Position numbers and translations under genes: made by a program
Assembly (NCBI GenBank): GCA_905235885.1
Contig: CAJONM010000083.1
Location: 1 to 8,953 of the forward strand
Direction of reading: 5' to 3'
Length of the DNA stretch: 8,953 nucleotides
Origin: an uncultured Clostridia bacterium
Lineage (GTDB): Bacteria > Bacillota > Clostridia > UBA1381
Shown here: piece after piece, positions 1 to 7,544 of the stretch
Layout of the letters: each line of letters opens with the position of its first letter
Position numbering within the stretch: position 1 is the stretch's first letter
Notes under the pieces: model-generated
What the model was told of the DNA's origin: nothing
The model's input: the letters and a program-made list of their open reading frames with translations, nothing else
Database searches by the model: none

Positions 1-21
1 CACGCAGAGGAAGAAAAATAA
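1..21 (+). CDS. Possible 3' end of an upstream gene (last six codons)
   Basis: Frame 1 reads His-Ala-Glu-Glu-Glu-Lys and then TAA at 19-21. A short charged tail of this kind is typical of a bacterial protein C-terminus, and the stop lies just before the promoter at 31-59. The other two + frames give basic or mixed residues and run into the promoter. Too little is present to identify the product, and the reading could be chance. Confidence 0.35.
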   Translation, partial: HAEEEK

Positions 22-30
22 AAATTCTAC

Positions 31-59
31 TTGACTATATGTGGAAAATATAGTATAAT
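31..59 (+). promoter_or_regulatory. SigA-type promoter for the isomerase gene
   Basis: TTGACT (31-36) and TATAAT (54-59) are separated by exactly 17 bases, so the -35 has five of six consensus bases and the -10 is perfect. Transcription should start near base 66. That lies upstream of the ribosome binding site at 99-103 but only a few bases before the ATG at 70, which argues for the downstream start of the isomerase. The unit may extend through the dehydrogenase and polC. Confidence 0.85.
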
Positions 60-98
60 GTGAATACAAATGAGGGAGTTATACCCAAAATACAGAAA

Positions 99-103
99 AG
101 GAG
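99..103 (+). promoter_or_regulatory. Ribosome binding site that fixes the isomerase start at 112
   Basis: AGGAG sits eight bases before the ATG at 112. The in-frame ATG at 70 has no such motif and would lie almost at the transcript's 5' end. The protein from 112 begins with the beta strand MRIALINEN, as expected for this isomerase family, so 112 is preferred. Confidence 0.8.
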
Positions 104-111
104 ATGCTAAA

Positions 112-750
112 ATGAGAATTGCATTGATAAATGAAAACAGCCAGGCAGCAAAAAACGGTATTATTGTTGAAACATTAAAGAGCGTCGTAGAACCGCTTGG
201 ACATACGGTTGATAACTATGGTATGTATACAGCCGAGGACGAGGCACAGCTTACTTATGTTCAGATAGGCATACTTGCTGCGATACTTTTAAATTCAGGT
301 GCGGCAGATCTTGTTATAACAGGCTGCGGCACAGGCGAAGGCGCAATGCTTGCTTGCAATGCGTTCCCGGGCGTATTGTGCGGTCATGTTGTTGATCCGA
401 CGGACGCGTACCAGTTTACGCAGGTAAATAACGGTAACTGTATAGCAATGCCGTTTGCAAAAGGCTGGGGCTGGGGCGCTGAGCTTAATTTAGGATATGT
501 ATTTGAAAAGCTGTTCGTTGACGAATGGGGCGGCGGCTATCCGAAGGAAAGAAGAGAGCCTGAGCAGAGAAACGCTAAGATACTTAACGAAGTTAAGAAG
601 GTTACACACCGCGATCTTTTGGATATTCTTCCTAACCTTGATCAGGATCTTGTTAAGGGTGCTGTAAGCGGCGCGAAGTTCAAGGAGCTGTTCTTTGCAA
701 ATGCCAAATGCGACAAGATAAAGGCTTACATCGAAAAAATCACAGCATAA
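112..750 (+). CDS. RpiB/LacA/LacB-family sugar-phosphate isomerase
   Basis: This 212-residue cytoplasmic protein belongs to the ribose-5-phosphate isomerase B / galactose-6-phosphate isomerase family, which interconverts aldose and ketose phosphates. An N-terminal Rossmann-like strand (MRIALINEN) leads to the signature GCGTGEG at residues 71-77. Cys72 matches the catalytic cysteine of E. coli RpiB. Glu76 follows the GTG loop, where some relatives use an acidic residue. NNGNC (106-110) corresponds to the conserved Asn-rich active-site loop. Typical RpiB proteins have about 150 residues. Here a Gly/Trp-rich stretch (118-142) and a charged helical tail (145-212) add roughly 60. The tail and divergent residues mean the substrate may not be ribose 5-phosphate. 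The gene is first in a unit with an iron alcohol dehydrogenase 93 bases downstream, which suggests sugar or sugar-alcohol catabolism. The family is secure; the substrate is not. Confidence 0.88.
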   Translation: MRIALINENSQAAKNGIIVETLKSVVEPLGHTVDNYGMYTAEDEAQLTYVQIGILAAILLNSGAADLVITGCGTGEGAMLACNAFPGVLCGHVVDPTDAYQFTQVNNGNCIAMPFAKGWGWGAELNLGYVFEKLFVDEWGGGYPKERREPEQRNAKILNEVKKVTHRDLLDILPNLDQDLVKGAVSGAKFKELFFANAKCDKIKAYIEKITA

Positions 751-771
751 TAAAGTTATTCAGATGTACTA

Positions 772-814
772 TTAAAGGGGGATGTAAAAAACTCATTTTT
801 ACACCTCCTTTTAA
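772..814 (+). terminator. 19-bp imperfect hairpin, possible attenuator or terminator
   Basis: The arms 772-790 and 796-814 pair over 19 positions around a five-base loop (ACTCA), with two G-U wobbles and one A-C mismatch. The upper stem is A/T and the base carries the G/C tract (GGGGG against CCTCC), followed by only four T residues within the 3' arm. It could terminate or pause transcription after the isomerase gene. Its 3' arm also contains ACCTCCTTT, identical to the anti-Shine-Dalgarno end of 16S rRNA, and overlaps an alternative hairpin at 805-824. Confidence 0.55.
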
Positions 815-824
815 CTTAAAGGAG
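805..824 (+). promoter_or_regulatory. Alternative hairpin overlapping the attenuator, upstream of the dehydrogenase start
   Basis: CTCCTTT (805-811) pairs perfectly with AAAGGAG (818-824) around a six-base loop. It uses bases that the 772-814 hairpin also needs, so the two cannot form together. The dehydrogenase's own binding site, GGAGGAG (832-838, five bases before the ATG at 844), could also pair with CCTCC at 804-808. Whether this switching is real is inference. Confidence 0.4.
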
Positions 825-843
825 ACATATCGGAGGAGATCTT

Positions 844-1968
844 ATGCCGAAATACTTTATGCCCACAATGCTTTTGTCGGGTGAGAATTGTGTGAAACGC
901 CATTTCAGGCACCTTATACACGGAAAGAAATGTATGATAGTCACAGGTCGCAACTCTGCGGTTCTGTCCGGTGCATTGGCGGATGTAACGGATGTATTGA
1001 ATGAACAGGGCATCGAATATGAGATTTACAATAAAATTACGGGCACGACCGGCATAAGTGAGATATATGCGCTGAGCAAAACAATGCGCGAGCATGGCAT
1101 AGAATATGTGATCGGCATAGGCGGCGGCTCTACGCTTGACGCGGCAAAGGCGGCGGCTGTATACGCTACAAACGAAATAGAACCGATGCAGATATATGAC
1201 GAGGTATATGAGCATAAGCCTTTAAAGGTCGTTTGTATACCGACTACGGCAGGTACCGGCTCTGATACAACGCATTATGTTATGCTTACGCTCGACGATA
1301 TAACAAACAGGCGCAGTTTTTCATCTGTTGACTGCTTCCCGTATGCCACATTTCTCGACTACCGGTATACACTGACACTTCCGCTGGAGGTAACGAGAAA
1401 TACAGCCGTTGACGCGCTGTGCCATGCGGTGGAGTCGTATCTTAACTCGAATGCGTACGCATTTTCCGACCTTGCCGCACTTGAGGCGATACGGCGCATA
1501 GGTTCCTGCACCGCCGAGCTTGTAACAGGTAAAATATCCGCCACAGACAGAGCAAATCTCTTGATAGCCGCGTCATTCGGAGGTATGGCAGTCGCGCATA
1601 CGGGTCTGAATGTTGTACATGCTATGGGGCATCAGGTGACCTGTAACAAGGGCATTGCCCATGGCAGGGCGAACGGTGCGCTTTTGGTTGAGTTTATTGC
1701 ATGGATGGCAAAGCATGAGGTCATACGCGCCGTTGAGGTCATGGACGCATTTGGTAAGGATCTTTCAAATATGAAGAGGTTTATGGACAGGGTAATACCT
1801 GCGGATGATACTATCACTGAAGAGGATATAGAGCAATGGCTTGACAAATCGATAGTTGATGGTGTGCGCCAGAACTGTCCGGCTGAATTTACAAAGGAAG
1901 ATGAACGGCAGCTTTATTACAATGCTTTTATAAATAAGAGAAAGAAATATACGCAATGGGCGTATTAA
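844..1968 (+). CDS. Iron-containing (group III) alcohol dehydrogenase
   Basis: This 374-residue cytoplasmic NAD(P)-dependent oxidoreductase of the Fe-ADH family (FucO, DhaT, butanol dehydrogenase type) is close to the usual length of about 380. The N-terminal nucleotide-binding domain carries GGGS at 93-96, followed by TLDAAK. PTTAGTGSD (133-141) is the second conserved nucleotide/metal-proximal motif. All four metal ligands are in place: Asp190 and His194 in DALCHAVE, His259 in HAMGH, and His273 in AHGRANG. The 4- and 14-residue spacings match FucO. The enzyme should interconvert an alcohol and an aldehyde, but the substrate cannot be read from sequence. The start at 844 follows GGAGGAG by five bases. 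Its leader can fold into competing hairpins. The gene lies downstream of a sugar-phosphate isomerase and 15 bases before polC. Confidence 0.93.
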   Translation: MPKYFMPTMLLSGENCVKRHFRHLIHGKKCMIVTGRNSAVLSGALADVTDVLNEQGIEYEIYNKITGTTGISEIYALSKTMREHGIEYVIGIGGGSTLDAAKAAAVYATNEIEPMQIYDEVYEHKPLKVVCIPTTAGTGSDTTHYVMLTLDDITNRRSFSSVDCFPYATFLDYRYTLTLPLEVTRNTAVDALCHAVESYLNSNAYAFSDLAALEAIRRIGSCTAELVTGKISATDRANLLIAASFGGMAVAHTGLNVVHAMGHQVTCNKGIAHGRANGALLVEFIAWMAKHEVIRAVEVMDAFGKDLSNMKRFMDRVIPADDTITEEDIEQWLDKSIVDGVRQNCPAEFTKEDERQLYYNAFINKRKKYTQWAY

Positions 1969-1983
1969 GAAAGGCTATGACAA

Positions 1984-4900
1984 ATGACTGAGTTTGGCAC
2001 GGTATTCGGCAGAAGCGGAAATCAGTCTGTGGACAGGCTGTATGTGTCGAATATAACTGTTTCAAGGCATATGCGTGAGGTCGAGGTTGAATTTGCTTCC
2101 GAGCTATCGGCGTCGACTGAAAAGCTTGCGCGCGAACATATAAAGAAAAACAATTTATTTAGAAATATATCTGTAAAGCTAAAGACCGATTTCAAATATG
2201 CAGCCTCGAAAAATGTTGTGGTATATTATGTACCTCAAAACGACAATCCGGGGCAAACCGACATAATAGGGACTGTCAATGCTGAGGATATGCTTATAGG
2301 TAAGCCTATACAAAACAGGGAGGTATCCTCGATCAGATCCGTAAACGAAAACTCCGGACAGGTCGTGATAACCGTTCGTGTTTTTGATGCAAAGCAGATA
2401 GAAACGACCTCAAAAAAAGATAAAAAGAAAATGCGTATAGTAACGCTTGATCTGGCTGACGAAAGCTCTGCTATTACCGTCAAGGCGTTCATATACACAA
2501 ATAAGGATGAGAATAAGTTTTGGGATCTATATAAACCGATAGAGGAGTCCATAAAAAAAGGCGGCATCGATTTAGCGGTACGCGGTACGGCAAAGTTTGA
2601 TGAATACAGTCATGAAGTCGTCATAACGGCAAACGACATTGCAAAGCTGCCGCCGAAGCCGATCAGAAAGGACAATGCCGAAACCAAGCGCGTTGAGCTG
2701 CATCTACATACTCAGATGTCGCAGATGGATGCCGTAAACTCCGCCCAGGAGCTGATAGATCGCGCCGTGTATTGGGGACATAAGGCGATAGCTATAACCG
2801 ATCACGGTGTTGTTCAGGCATATCCCGATGCGATGCACAGCTCAAAAGATAACCAAAAAATAAAGGTATTGTACGGAGTAGAGGGATACCTTGTAGATGA
2901 CACCAAAATGATAACGCATGATTTGTCTGAAGGGACTCCCGATTCGTCGTTTGTTGTTTTTGATATAGAAACAACAGGTCTTGATAAGGAAAAATGCAAA
3001 ATAATCGAGATCGGCGCAGTTAAGATCGAAAATGGACAAATCACCGATAAATGGTCGGCATTTGTAGATCCAAAGACGCCTATACCAAAGGAAATAACAG
3101 AGCTTACCTCGATAAGCGACAGTATGGTGCAAAATGCCAAGACCTTTGAAGAGCAGATAGATGATTTTATTACATTCTGCGACGGATCAATAATGGTTGC
3201 GCATAATGCTGATTTTGATATGTCGTTTATTAAGCGTCAGTCTGAGGAATGCGGCAGGAGCTTTAATATGCCGTATGTGGATACTATGGTGCTGTCAAGA
3301 TGTATGTTTCCGCACCAGAACAGGCACAATCTCGATGCGTTATGCAAAAATCTGGGTGTTATAAATGAACACCATCATCGTGCCGTTGATGACGCGGACG
3401 CAACGGCAAAAGCGTTTATTAAAATGCTTGAGATCCTCAGATCAAAAGGGCATACAGATCTCAGTCAATTTAATAATATATTTGACATACGCAGTGCGGC
3501 GGCAAAAACAAGAGCATTTCATGTGATATTGCTTGCAAAGACATATGAAGGCGTTAAAAGCATCTATGAAATGGTAACGCAGTCGCACCTGAAATATTTT
3601 GAAAGAACGCCGAGAATACCAAAAACACTTTTAAGTGAACACAGATCCGATATAATCATAGGATCAGCGTGTGAAGCCGGAGAGCTGTTTACCGCGCTCG
3701 TAGAAGGGGCAGGGGATAAACGCCTTGAGGAGATAGCGCAGTTTTATGATTATCTTGAGATCCAGCCTATAGGAAATAACGCATACATGAAAGACAGCAA
3801 GGATCATCCAAACATAACGACAGACGATGATCTGAGAAACTTGAACAAGCGGATAGTTGAGCTTGGCGAGAGGATCGGCAAACCGGTTTGTGCGACCTGT
3901 GATGTGCATTTCATGGATCCGGAGGGAGCGGATTACCGCAAGATCCTTATGCATTATAAAGGCTTTAAGGATGCGGATAATCAAGCACCGCTGTATTTCA
4001 GAACAACAAAGGAAATGCTCGATGAATTTGCATATCTTGGGAAAGATAAGGCGTATGAGGTCGTCGTTACGAACACCAATATGATAGCGGATATGATCGG
4101 ACAAGTGCGTCCTATCCCCACAAAGAAATGTCCGCCTGTTGTCGAGGGCGCGGAGGAGAGCATACGAAATGACTCGATAAAACGGGCAAAGGAGTTATAC
4201 GGTGATCCATTGCCTCATGAGGTGCAGGAGCGTCTGGATAAAGAACTGAACTCAATTATAAATAATAAATTTTCCGTTATGTACCGAATTGCACAGGAGC
4301 TTGTTCAGAAGTCAAATGCAGACGGCTATCTTGTCGGATCAAGAGGCTCTGTCGGTTCATCGTTCGTTGCCTATCTTTCAGATATAACGGAGGTCAATTC
4401 GCTTACGCAACATTATCTATGTCCGAATTGCAAGCATTCTGAGTTTTATAAGAGCGACATAGGACAATCCGGCTGTGATATGGAAGATAAAAACTGTCCT
4501 GAATGCGGCGAATTAATGAATAAGGAAGGACACGATATTCCGTTTGAAACATTTTTGGGTTTTGACGGTGATAAGGAGCCTGATATAGATCTTAATTTTT
4601 CGGGAGAATATCAGCCTACCATCCATAAGTATACCGAAACATTTTTCGGCGAAGGCTTTGTCTTCCGTGCAGGCACTATAAGCACGGTTGCAGAAAAGAC
4701 CGCATTCGGATATGTAAAGAAATATTGCGAGGAAAAAGGCATAACAATGCGTAATGCCGAAATGAAGCGCCTTGCAAAGGGGTGCGAGGGAGTAAAGCGA
4801 ACATCCGGGCAGCATCCGGGCGGAATAATCGTTGTGCCGTATACGAACAATATACACGAATTTTGCCCGATACAACATCCTGCGGATGATAAAACATCAG

Positions 4901-6015
4901 ATATATTCACAACGCATTTTGATTATCATTCCATCGACACAAATCTTCTTAAACTTGATGAGCTCGGTCATGATGACCCTACAGTTATACGAATGCTTGA
5001 GGATATAACGGGACTTGACGCGAAGAAGGTGCCGCTCGATGATAAGGAAACACTGAGCCTTTTCACCTCAAATACGGCATTAAAGCTTCGGGAAGGCGCG
5101 GACATCGGCACCCAATTGGGAACATACGGCATACCAGAATTCGGAACAAAATTCGTCAGACAGATGCTCGAAGCGACAAAACCGACGACATTTTCCGAGC
5201 TTGTCAGAATATCGGGTCTGTCGCATGGTACGGATGTATGGCTTGGCAACGCACAGGATCTGATACAGGATGGGTATTGTGATCTGTCGCACGCTATATG
5301 CGCTCGTGATGATATTATGATATATCTCATTTCCGCAGGTGTGGACGCAAAACACTCATTTAAAATAATGGAAAGCGTGCGAAAAGGCAAGGGGCTGACC
5401 GAGGAGGATGAAGCGGCTATGCTCCAAGCGAATGTGCCTGGATGGTACATCGACTCCTGTAAAAAAATAAAGTATATGTTCCCGAAAGCGCACGCTGTCG
5501 CATATGTAATGATGGCGTTCAGAGTGGCGTGGTTCAAGGTGCATAAGCCTCTTGCGTACTATGCGGCATATTATACCGTTCGCGCGGACGATTTCGATAC
5601 GCGAACAATGGCTCAGGGCGAAAAGATCGCGCGCGCCGCGCTTGACGATATAGACAAGCGAAAGCAGGACGGAACGGCAGCGCAAAAGGAAGACAGAGTT
5701 ATACCGATACTGGAAATTGTTATCGAGATGTATTGCAGAGGATACGAATTTGAAAAGGTCGATCTGTACAAATCTCACGCCACACATTTTCAGATCACAG
5801 AATCGGGTAAGCTCCTGCCGCCCCTTAATGCTTTACCTGATCTGGGCGAAAATCTTGCAAAGCAAATAGCCGAGGAAAGAGAAAAAGGCAGGTTTAAAAA
5901 TGTCGAGGATCTGAGACTGAGGACGGGCGCCACAAAAACAGCGCTCGACACGATGGAGGAGAACGGTTGTTTTGACGACCTGCCGCAAACAAATCAGATA
6001 ACTTTGTTCGATTAA
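1984..6015 (+). CDS. polC: DNA polymerase III alpha subunit, PolC type (with 3'-5' proofreading exonuclease)
   Basis: PolC is the replicative polymerase of Bacillota, acting at the fork with the beta clamp. Order: short N-terminal domain (about 1-115), OB fold (about 120-225), first half of PHP (HLHT at 240-243), inserted DEDDh exonuclease (about 322-480), second half of PHP, then the polymerase core. Exonuclease residues are Asp327, Glu329, Asp412, His465 and Asp470. The four-cysteine zinc module is Cys813, Cys816, Cys838 and Cys841. The catalytic aspartates are Asp867 and Asp869 in PDIDLNFSGEYQ and Asp992 in LKLDELGHDDP. A helix-hairpin-helix region precedes a C-terminal clamp-binding motif, QITLF (1338-1342). 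Every catalytic element is intact. At 1343 residues it is about 94 shorter than B. subtilis PolC (1437), and the loss is before PHP. The binding site is weak (GAAAGG, nine bases from the ATG). The gene starts 15 bases after the dehydrogenase, so it is probably co-transcribed. Confidence 0.98.
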   Translation: MTEFGTVFGRSGNQSVDRLYVSNITVSRHMREVEVEFASELSASTEKLAREHIKKNNLFRNISVKLKTDFKYAASKNVVVYYVPQNDNPGQTDIIGTVNAEDMLIGKPIQNREVSSIRSVNENSGQVVITVRVFDAKQIETTSKKDKKKMRIVTLDLADESSAITVKAFIYTNKDENKFWDLYKPIEESIKKGGIDLAVRGTAKFDEYSHEVVITANDIAKLPPKPIRKDNAETKRVELHLHTQMSQMDAVNSAQELIDRAVYWGHKAIAITDHGVVQAYPDAMHSSKDNQKIKVLYGVEGYLVDDTKMITHDLSEGTPDSSFVVFDIETTGLDKEKCKIIEIGAVKIENGQITDKWSAFVDPKTPIPKEITELTSISDSMVQNAKTFEEQIDDFITFCDGSIMVAHNADFDMSFIKRQSEECGRSFNMPYVDTMVLSRCMFPHQNRHNLDALCKNLGVINEHHHRAVDDADATAKAFIKMLEILRSKGHTDLSQFNNIFDIRSAAAKTRAFHVILLAKTYEGVKSIYEMVTQSHLKYFERTPRIPKTLLSEHRSDIIIGSACEAGELFTALVEGAGDKRLEEIAQFYDYLEIQPIGNNAYMKDSKDHPNITTDDDLRNLNKRIVELGERIGKPVCATCDVHFMDPEGADYRKILMHYKGFKDADNQAPLYFRTTKEMLDEFAYLGKDKAYEVVVTNTNMIADMIGQVRPIPTKKCPPVVEGAEESIRNDSIKRAKELYGDPLPHEVQERLDKELNSIINNKFSVMYRIAQELVQKSNADGYLVGSRGSVGSSFVAYLSDITEVNSLTQHYLCPNCKHSEFYKSDIGQSGCDMEDKNCPECGELMNKEGHDIPFETFLGFDGDKEPDIDLNFSGEYQPTIHKYTETFFGEGFVFRAGTISTVAEKTAFGYVKKYCEEKGITMRNAEMKRLAKGCEGVKRTSGQHPGGIIVVPYTNNIHEFCPIQHPADDKTSDIFTTHFDYHSIDTNLLKLDELGHDDPTVIRMLEDITGLDAKKVPLDDKETLSLFTSNTALKLREGADIGTQLGTYGIPEFGTKFVRQMLEATKPTTFSELVRISGLSHGTDVWLGNAQDLIQDGYCDLSHAICARDDIMIYLISAGVDAKHSFKIMESVRKGKGLTEEDEAAMLQANVPGWYIDSCKKIKYMFPKAHAVAYVMMAFRVAWFKVHKPLAYYAAYYTVRADDFDTRTMAQGEKIARAALDDIDKRKQDGTAAQKEDRVIPILEIVIEMYCRGYEFEKVDLYKSHATHFQITESGKLLPPLNALPDLGENLAKQIAEEREKGRFKNVEDLRLRTGATKTALDTMEENGCFDDLPQTNQITLFD

Positions 6016-6016
6016 C

Positions 6017-6045
6017 TTGACTTTATATAAGAATAATGGTATTAT
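6017..6045 (+). promoter_or_regulatory. SigA-type promoter for tyrS
   Basis: TTGACT (6017-6022) and TATTAT (6040-6045) are 17 bases apart, matching five of six consensus bases each. The -35 begins two bases after the polC stop codon, and no terminator separates the two genes, so read-through from polC is also possible. A small A/T dyad (AATAAT at 6032-6037, ATTATT at 6041-6046) covers the -10 and could be an operator, though such a simple repeat easily arises by chance. Confidence 0.7.
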
Positions 6046-6055
6046 TATACAAAAT

Positions 6056-6091
6056 CAAACCACAAATGAGCAGTAGTGCGGTTTGTTCATT
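6056..6091 (+). promoter_or_regulatory. Compact structured element in the tyrS leader (possible pseudoknot)
   Basis: CAAACC (6056-6061) pairs with GGTTTG (6080-6085). Beyond an A-C mismatch, C6063 and A6064 can pair with G6078 and T6077. Within that loop, AATGA (6065-6069) can pair with TCATT (6087-6091) just downstream, which gives either an H-type pseudoknot or two alternative hairpins. A second AATGA at 6093-6097 offers another partner for TCATT. The leader is about 85 bases. It lacks the conserved T-box sequence and is far too short for one. A regulatory role is inference. Confidence 0.3.
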
Positions 6092-6125
6092 AAATGACAG
6101 GCGCATTATCCATTATAAGCTTTAC

Positions 6126-6133
6126 GGAAGGAG
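6126..6133 (+). promoter_or_regulatory. Ribosome binding site for tyrS, leaving the start ambiguous
   Basis: GGAAGGAG ends only three bases before the ATG at 6137 and 15 bases before the next in-frame ATG at 6149. Neither distance is ideal. Initiation at 6149 would give a 406-residue protein beginning MSENVFD, close to the usual MxNVFD start of this synthetase. Initiation at 6137 adds four residues. The longer form is listed here without strong preference. Confidence 0.6.
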
Positions 6134-6136
6134 TAA

Positions 6137-7369
6137 ATGATAACAGATATGTCTGAAAATGTGTTTGATGTGCTGAAAGAACGCGGACTTATCGCGCAAT
6201 GCACACATGAAGAAGAAATAAGAGAATTGCTTGGAAAGGAAAAGGTAACATTTTATATCGGCTTTGATCCTACGGCGGACTCGCTCCATGTAGGACATTT
6301 CCTTCAAATGATAGTGATGCGCCATATGCAGCAGCACGGGCATCGCCCGATAGCGCTTGTAGGCGGCGGAACGGGTCATATAGGCGATCCGTCCGGTAGA
6401 ACGGATATGCGGCAGATGATGACGGAGGAGATTATAAATCATAACTGCGAATGCTTTAAAAAACAGCTTTCCAGAGTTATAGATTTCTCTGATAATAAAG
6501 CTATCATGGTCAATAATGCCGATTGGCTTTTAAACCTTAATTATGTTGAATTTTTAAGAGATATAGGCGCCCATTTCTCGGTAAATAAAATGCTTACAGC
6601 CGAATGCTTCAAGCAAAGGCTTGAAAAGGGACTGTCCTTTTTAGAGTTTAATTATATGCTCATGCAGTCATATGATTTCCTTATGCTTAATCGTAAATAT
6701 GACTGCAGGATGGAGCTTGGCGGAGATGATCAGTGGAGCAATATTTTAGGCGGACTGGAGCTTTGTCGCAGAAAGGATAATAAGCAAGTTTACGGTATGA
6801 CTTTTACGCTGCTGACAAACAGCGAAGGCAAAAAAATGGGCAAGACACAGTCCGGCGCAGTATGGCTGGATGAAAACAAAACAACTCCGTATGAGTTTTA
6901 TCAGTATTGGGTAAATGTTCAGGATGCCGATGTCATCAAATGTCTGAAAATGCTTACATTCATTCCGATGGATGAAATTCGGGCGATGGAAAAATGGGAA
7001 GGCGCTGAGCTTAACAAAGCTAAGCGTATCCTCGCATATGAGCTTACGAAGCTTGTTCATGGCGAGACTGAAGCAGACAAGGCTAAGGAGACATCGGAGG
7101 CAGTATTTTCCGGCAGCGGTGTATCTGACGATATGCCGACTACGGTCATAGCTGATGTTGTAGGCATGGGTGTGCTTGATATGATCGCTAAAACGGGAAT
7201 TGTTGCCTCAAAGGGAGAAGCGAGGCGTCTTGTACAGCAGAACGGAATTTCGATAAACGATAAGAAATATACCGATATAAACGGAGTTGTTACCACAGAT
7301 ATGCTAACCGATAACGGTGTCATAATCAAAAAAGGAAAAAAAGTTTTCCACAGAGTTGTTACCGATTAA
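6137..7369 (+). CDS. tyrS: Tyrosyl-tRNA synthetase (TyrRS)
   Basis: This class I aminoacyl-tRNA synthetase charges tRNA-Tyr with tyrosine in the cytoplasm, using ATP. At 410 residues it has normal bacterial length. The HIGH signature is HVGH at 51-54, within the FDPTADSLHVGH context. The tyrosine-binding region includes the MQSYDF and GGDDQW motifs in the middle of the catalytic domain. The KMSKS loop is KMGKT at 233-237, as in the KFGKT-type enzymes of the E. coli and Bacillus lineage. The C-terminal S4 RNA-binding domain occupies about 343-410 (KGEARRLVQQNGISIN and following). It has its own promoter. Its stop codon lies inside a terminator-like inverted repeat. There is no T-box upstream, although many Bacillota tyrS genes have one. 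The true start could be 6149. Confidence 0.97.
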   Translation: MITDMSENVFDVLKERGLIAQCTHEEEIRELLGKEKVTFYIGFDPTADSLHVGHFLQMIVMRHMQQHGHRPIALVGGGTGHIGDPSGRTDMRQMMTEEIINHNCECFKKQLSRVIDFSDNKAIMVNNADWLLNLNYVEFLRDIGAHFSVNKMLTAECFKQRLEKGLSFLEFNYMLMQSYDFLMLNRKYDCRMELGGDDQWSNILGGLELCRRKDNKQVYGMTFTLLTNSEGKKMGKTQSGAVWLDENKTTPYEFYQYWVNVQDADVIKCLKMLTFIPMDEIRAMEKWEGAELNKAKRILAYELTKLVHGETEADKAKETSEAVFSGSGVSDDMPTTVIADVVGMGVLDMIAKTGIVASKGEARRLVQQNGISINDKKYTDINGVVTTDMLTDNGVIIKKGKKVFHRVVTD

Positions 7370-7415
7370 TACAAACAGAAAGACTGCTTTTTACACAGTC
7401 TTTCTGTTTGTATTA
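7367..7415. terminator. Perfect 20-bp inverted repeat, bidirectional terminator after tyrS
   Basis: The arms 7367-7386 and 7396-7415 are perfectly complementary over 20 bases around a nine-base loop (CTTTTTACA). The TAA stop of tyrS forms the first three bases of the stem. The 3' arm is T-rich (TCTTTCTGTTTGTATTA) but no clean T-run follows the stem. A terminator is the simplest reading. On the transcript it is also a long duplex that could protect the 3' end. Confidence 0.75.
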
Positions 7416-7431
7416 TATGCTATCAATTATA

Positions 7432-7493
7432 ACCAAAAAAATATAAAAAAATTAAAAAAAACTATTGACAAACAGAGTAAAATATGCTAATAT
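7432..7493 (+). promoter_or_regulatory. Strong SigA-type promoter with extended -10 and A-tract UP-like element
   Basis: TTGACA (7465-7470) is a perfect -35. TAATAT (7488-7493) lies 17 bases later and is preceded by TGC (7485-7487), which supplies the extended -10 TGn motif. Phased A-runs fill 7435-7461, as in UP elements that bind the polymerase alpha subunit. This is the strongest promoter in the window. Transcription should start near 7500, giving a 5' untranslated region of about 60 bases. Confidence 0.85.
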
Positions 7494-7544
7494 ATGTATG
7501 ATTAATAGTATAGTAAATATATCTATGTTATTTTATATAGAGAA

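Noticed and set aside
70..111. Earlier in-frame ATG for the isomerase at 70
   Set aside because: It lacks a ribosome binding site, lies a few bases from the predicted transcript start, and adds basic residues before the family's first beta strand. The ATG at 112 has AGGAG at the right distance.
811..1215. 134-codon minus-strand ORF over the start of the dehydrogenase
   Set aside because: The composition is unlike a real protein, and the + strand frame is a complete Fe-ADH with all metal ligands.
6016..6136. T-box riboswitch before tyrS
   Set aside because: The leader is only about 85 bases and has no T-box consensus, specifier stem or terminator/antiterminator pair.
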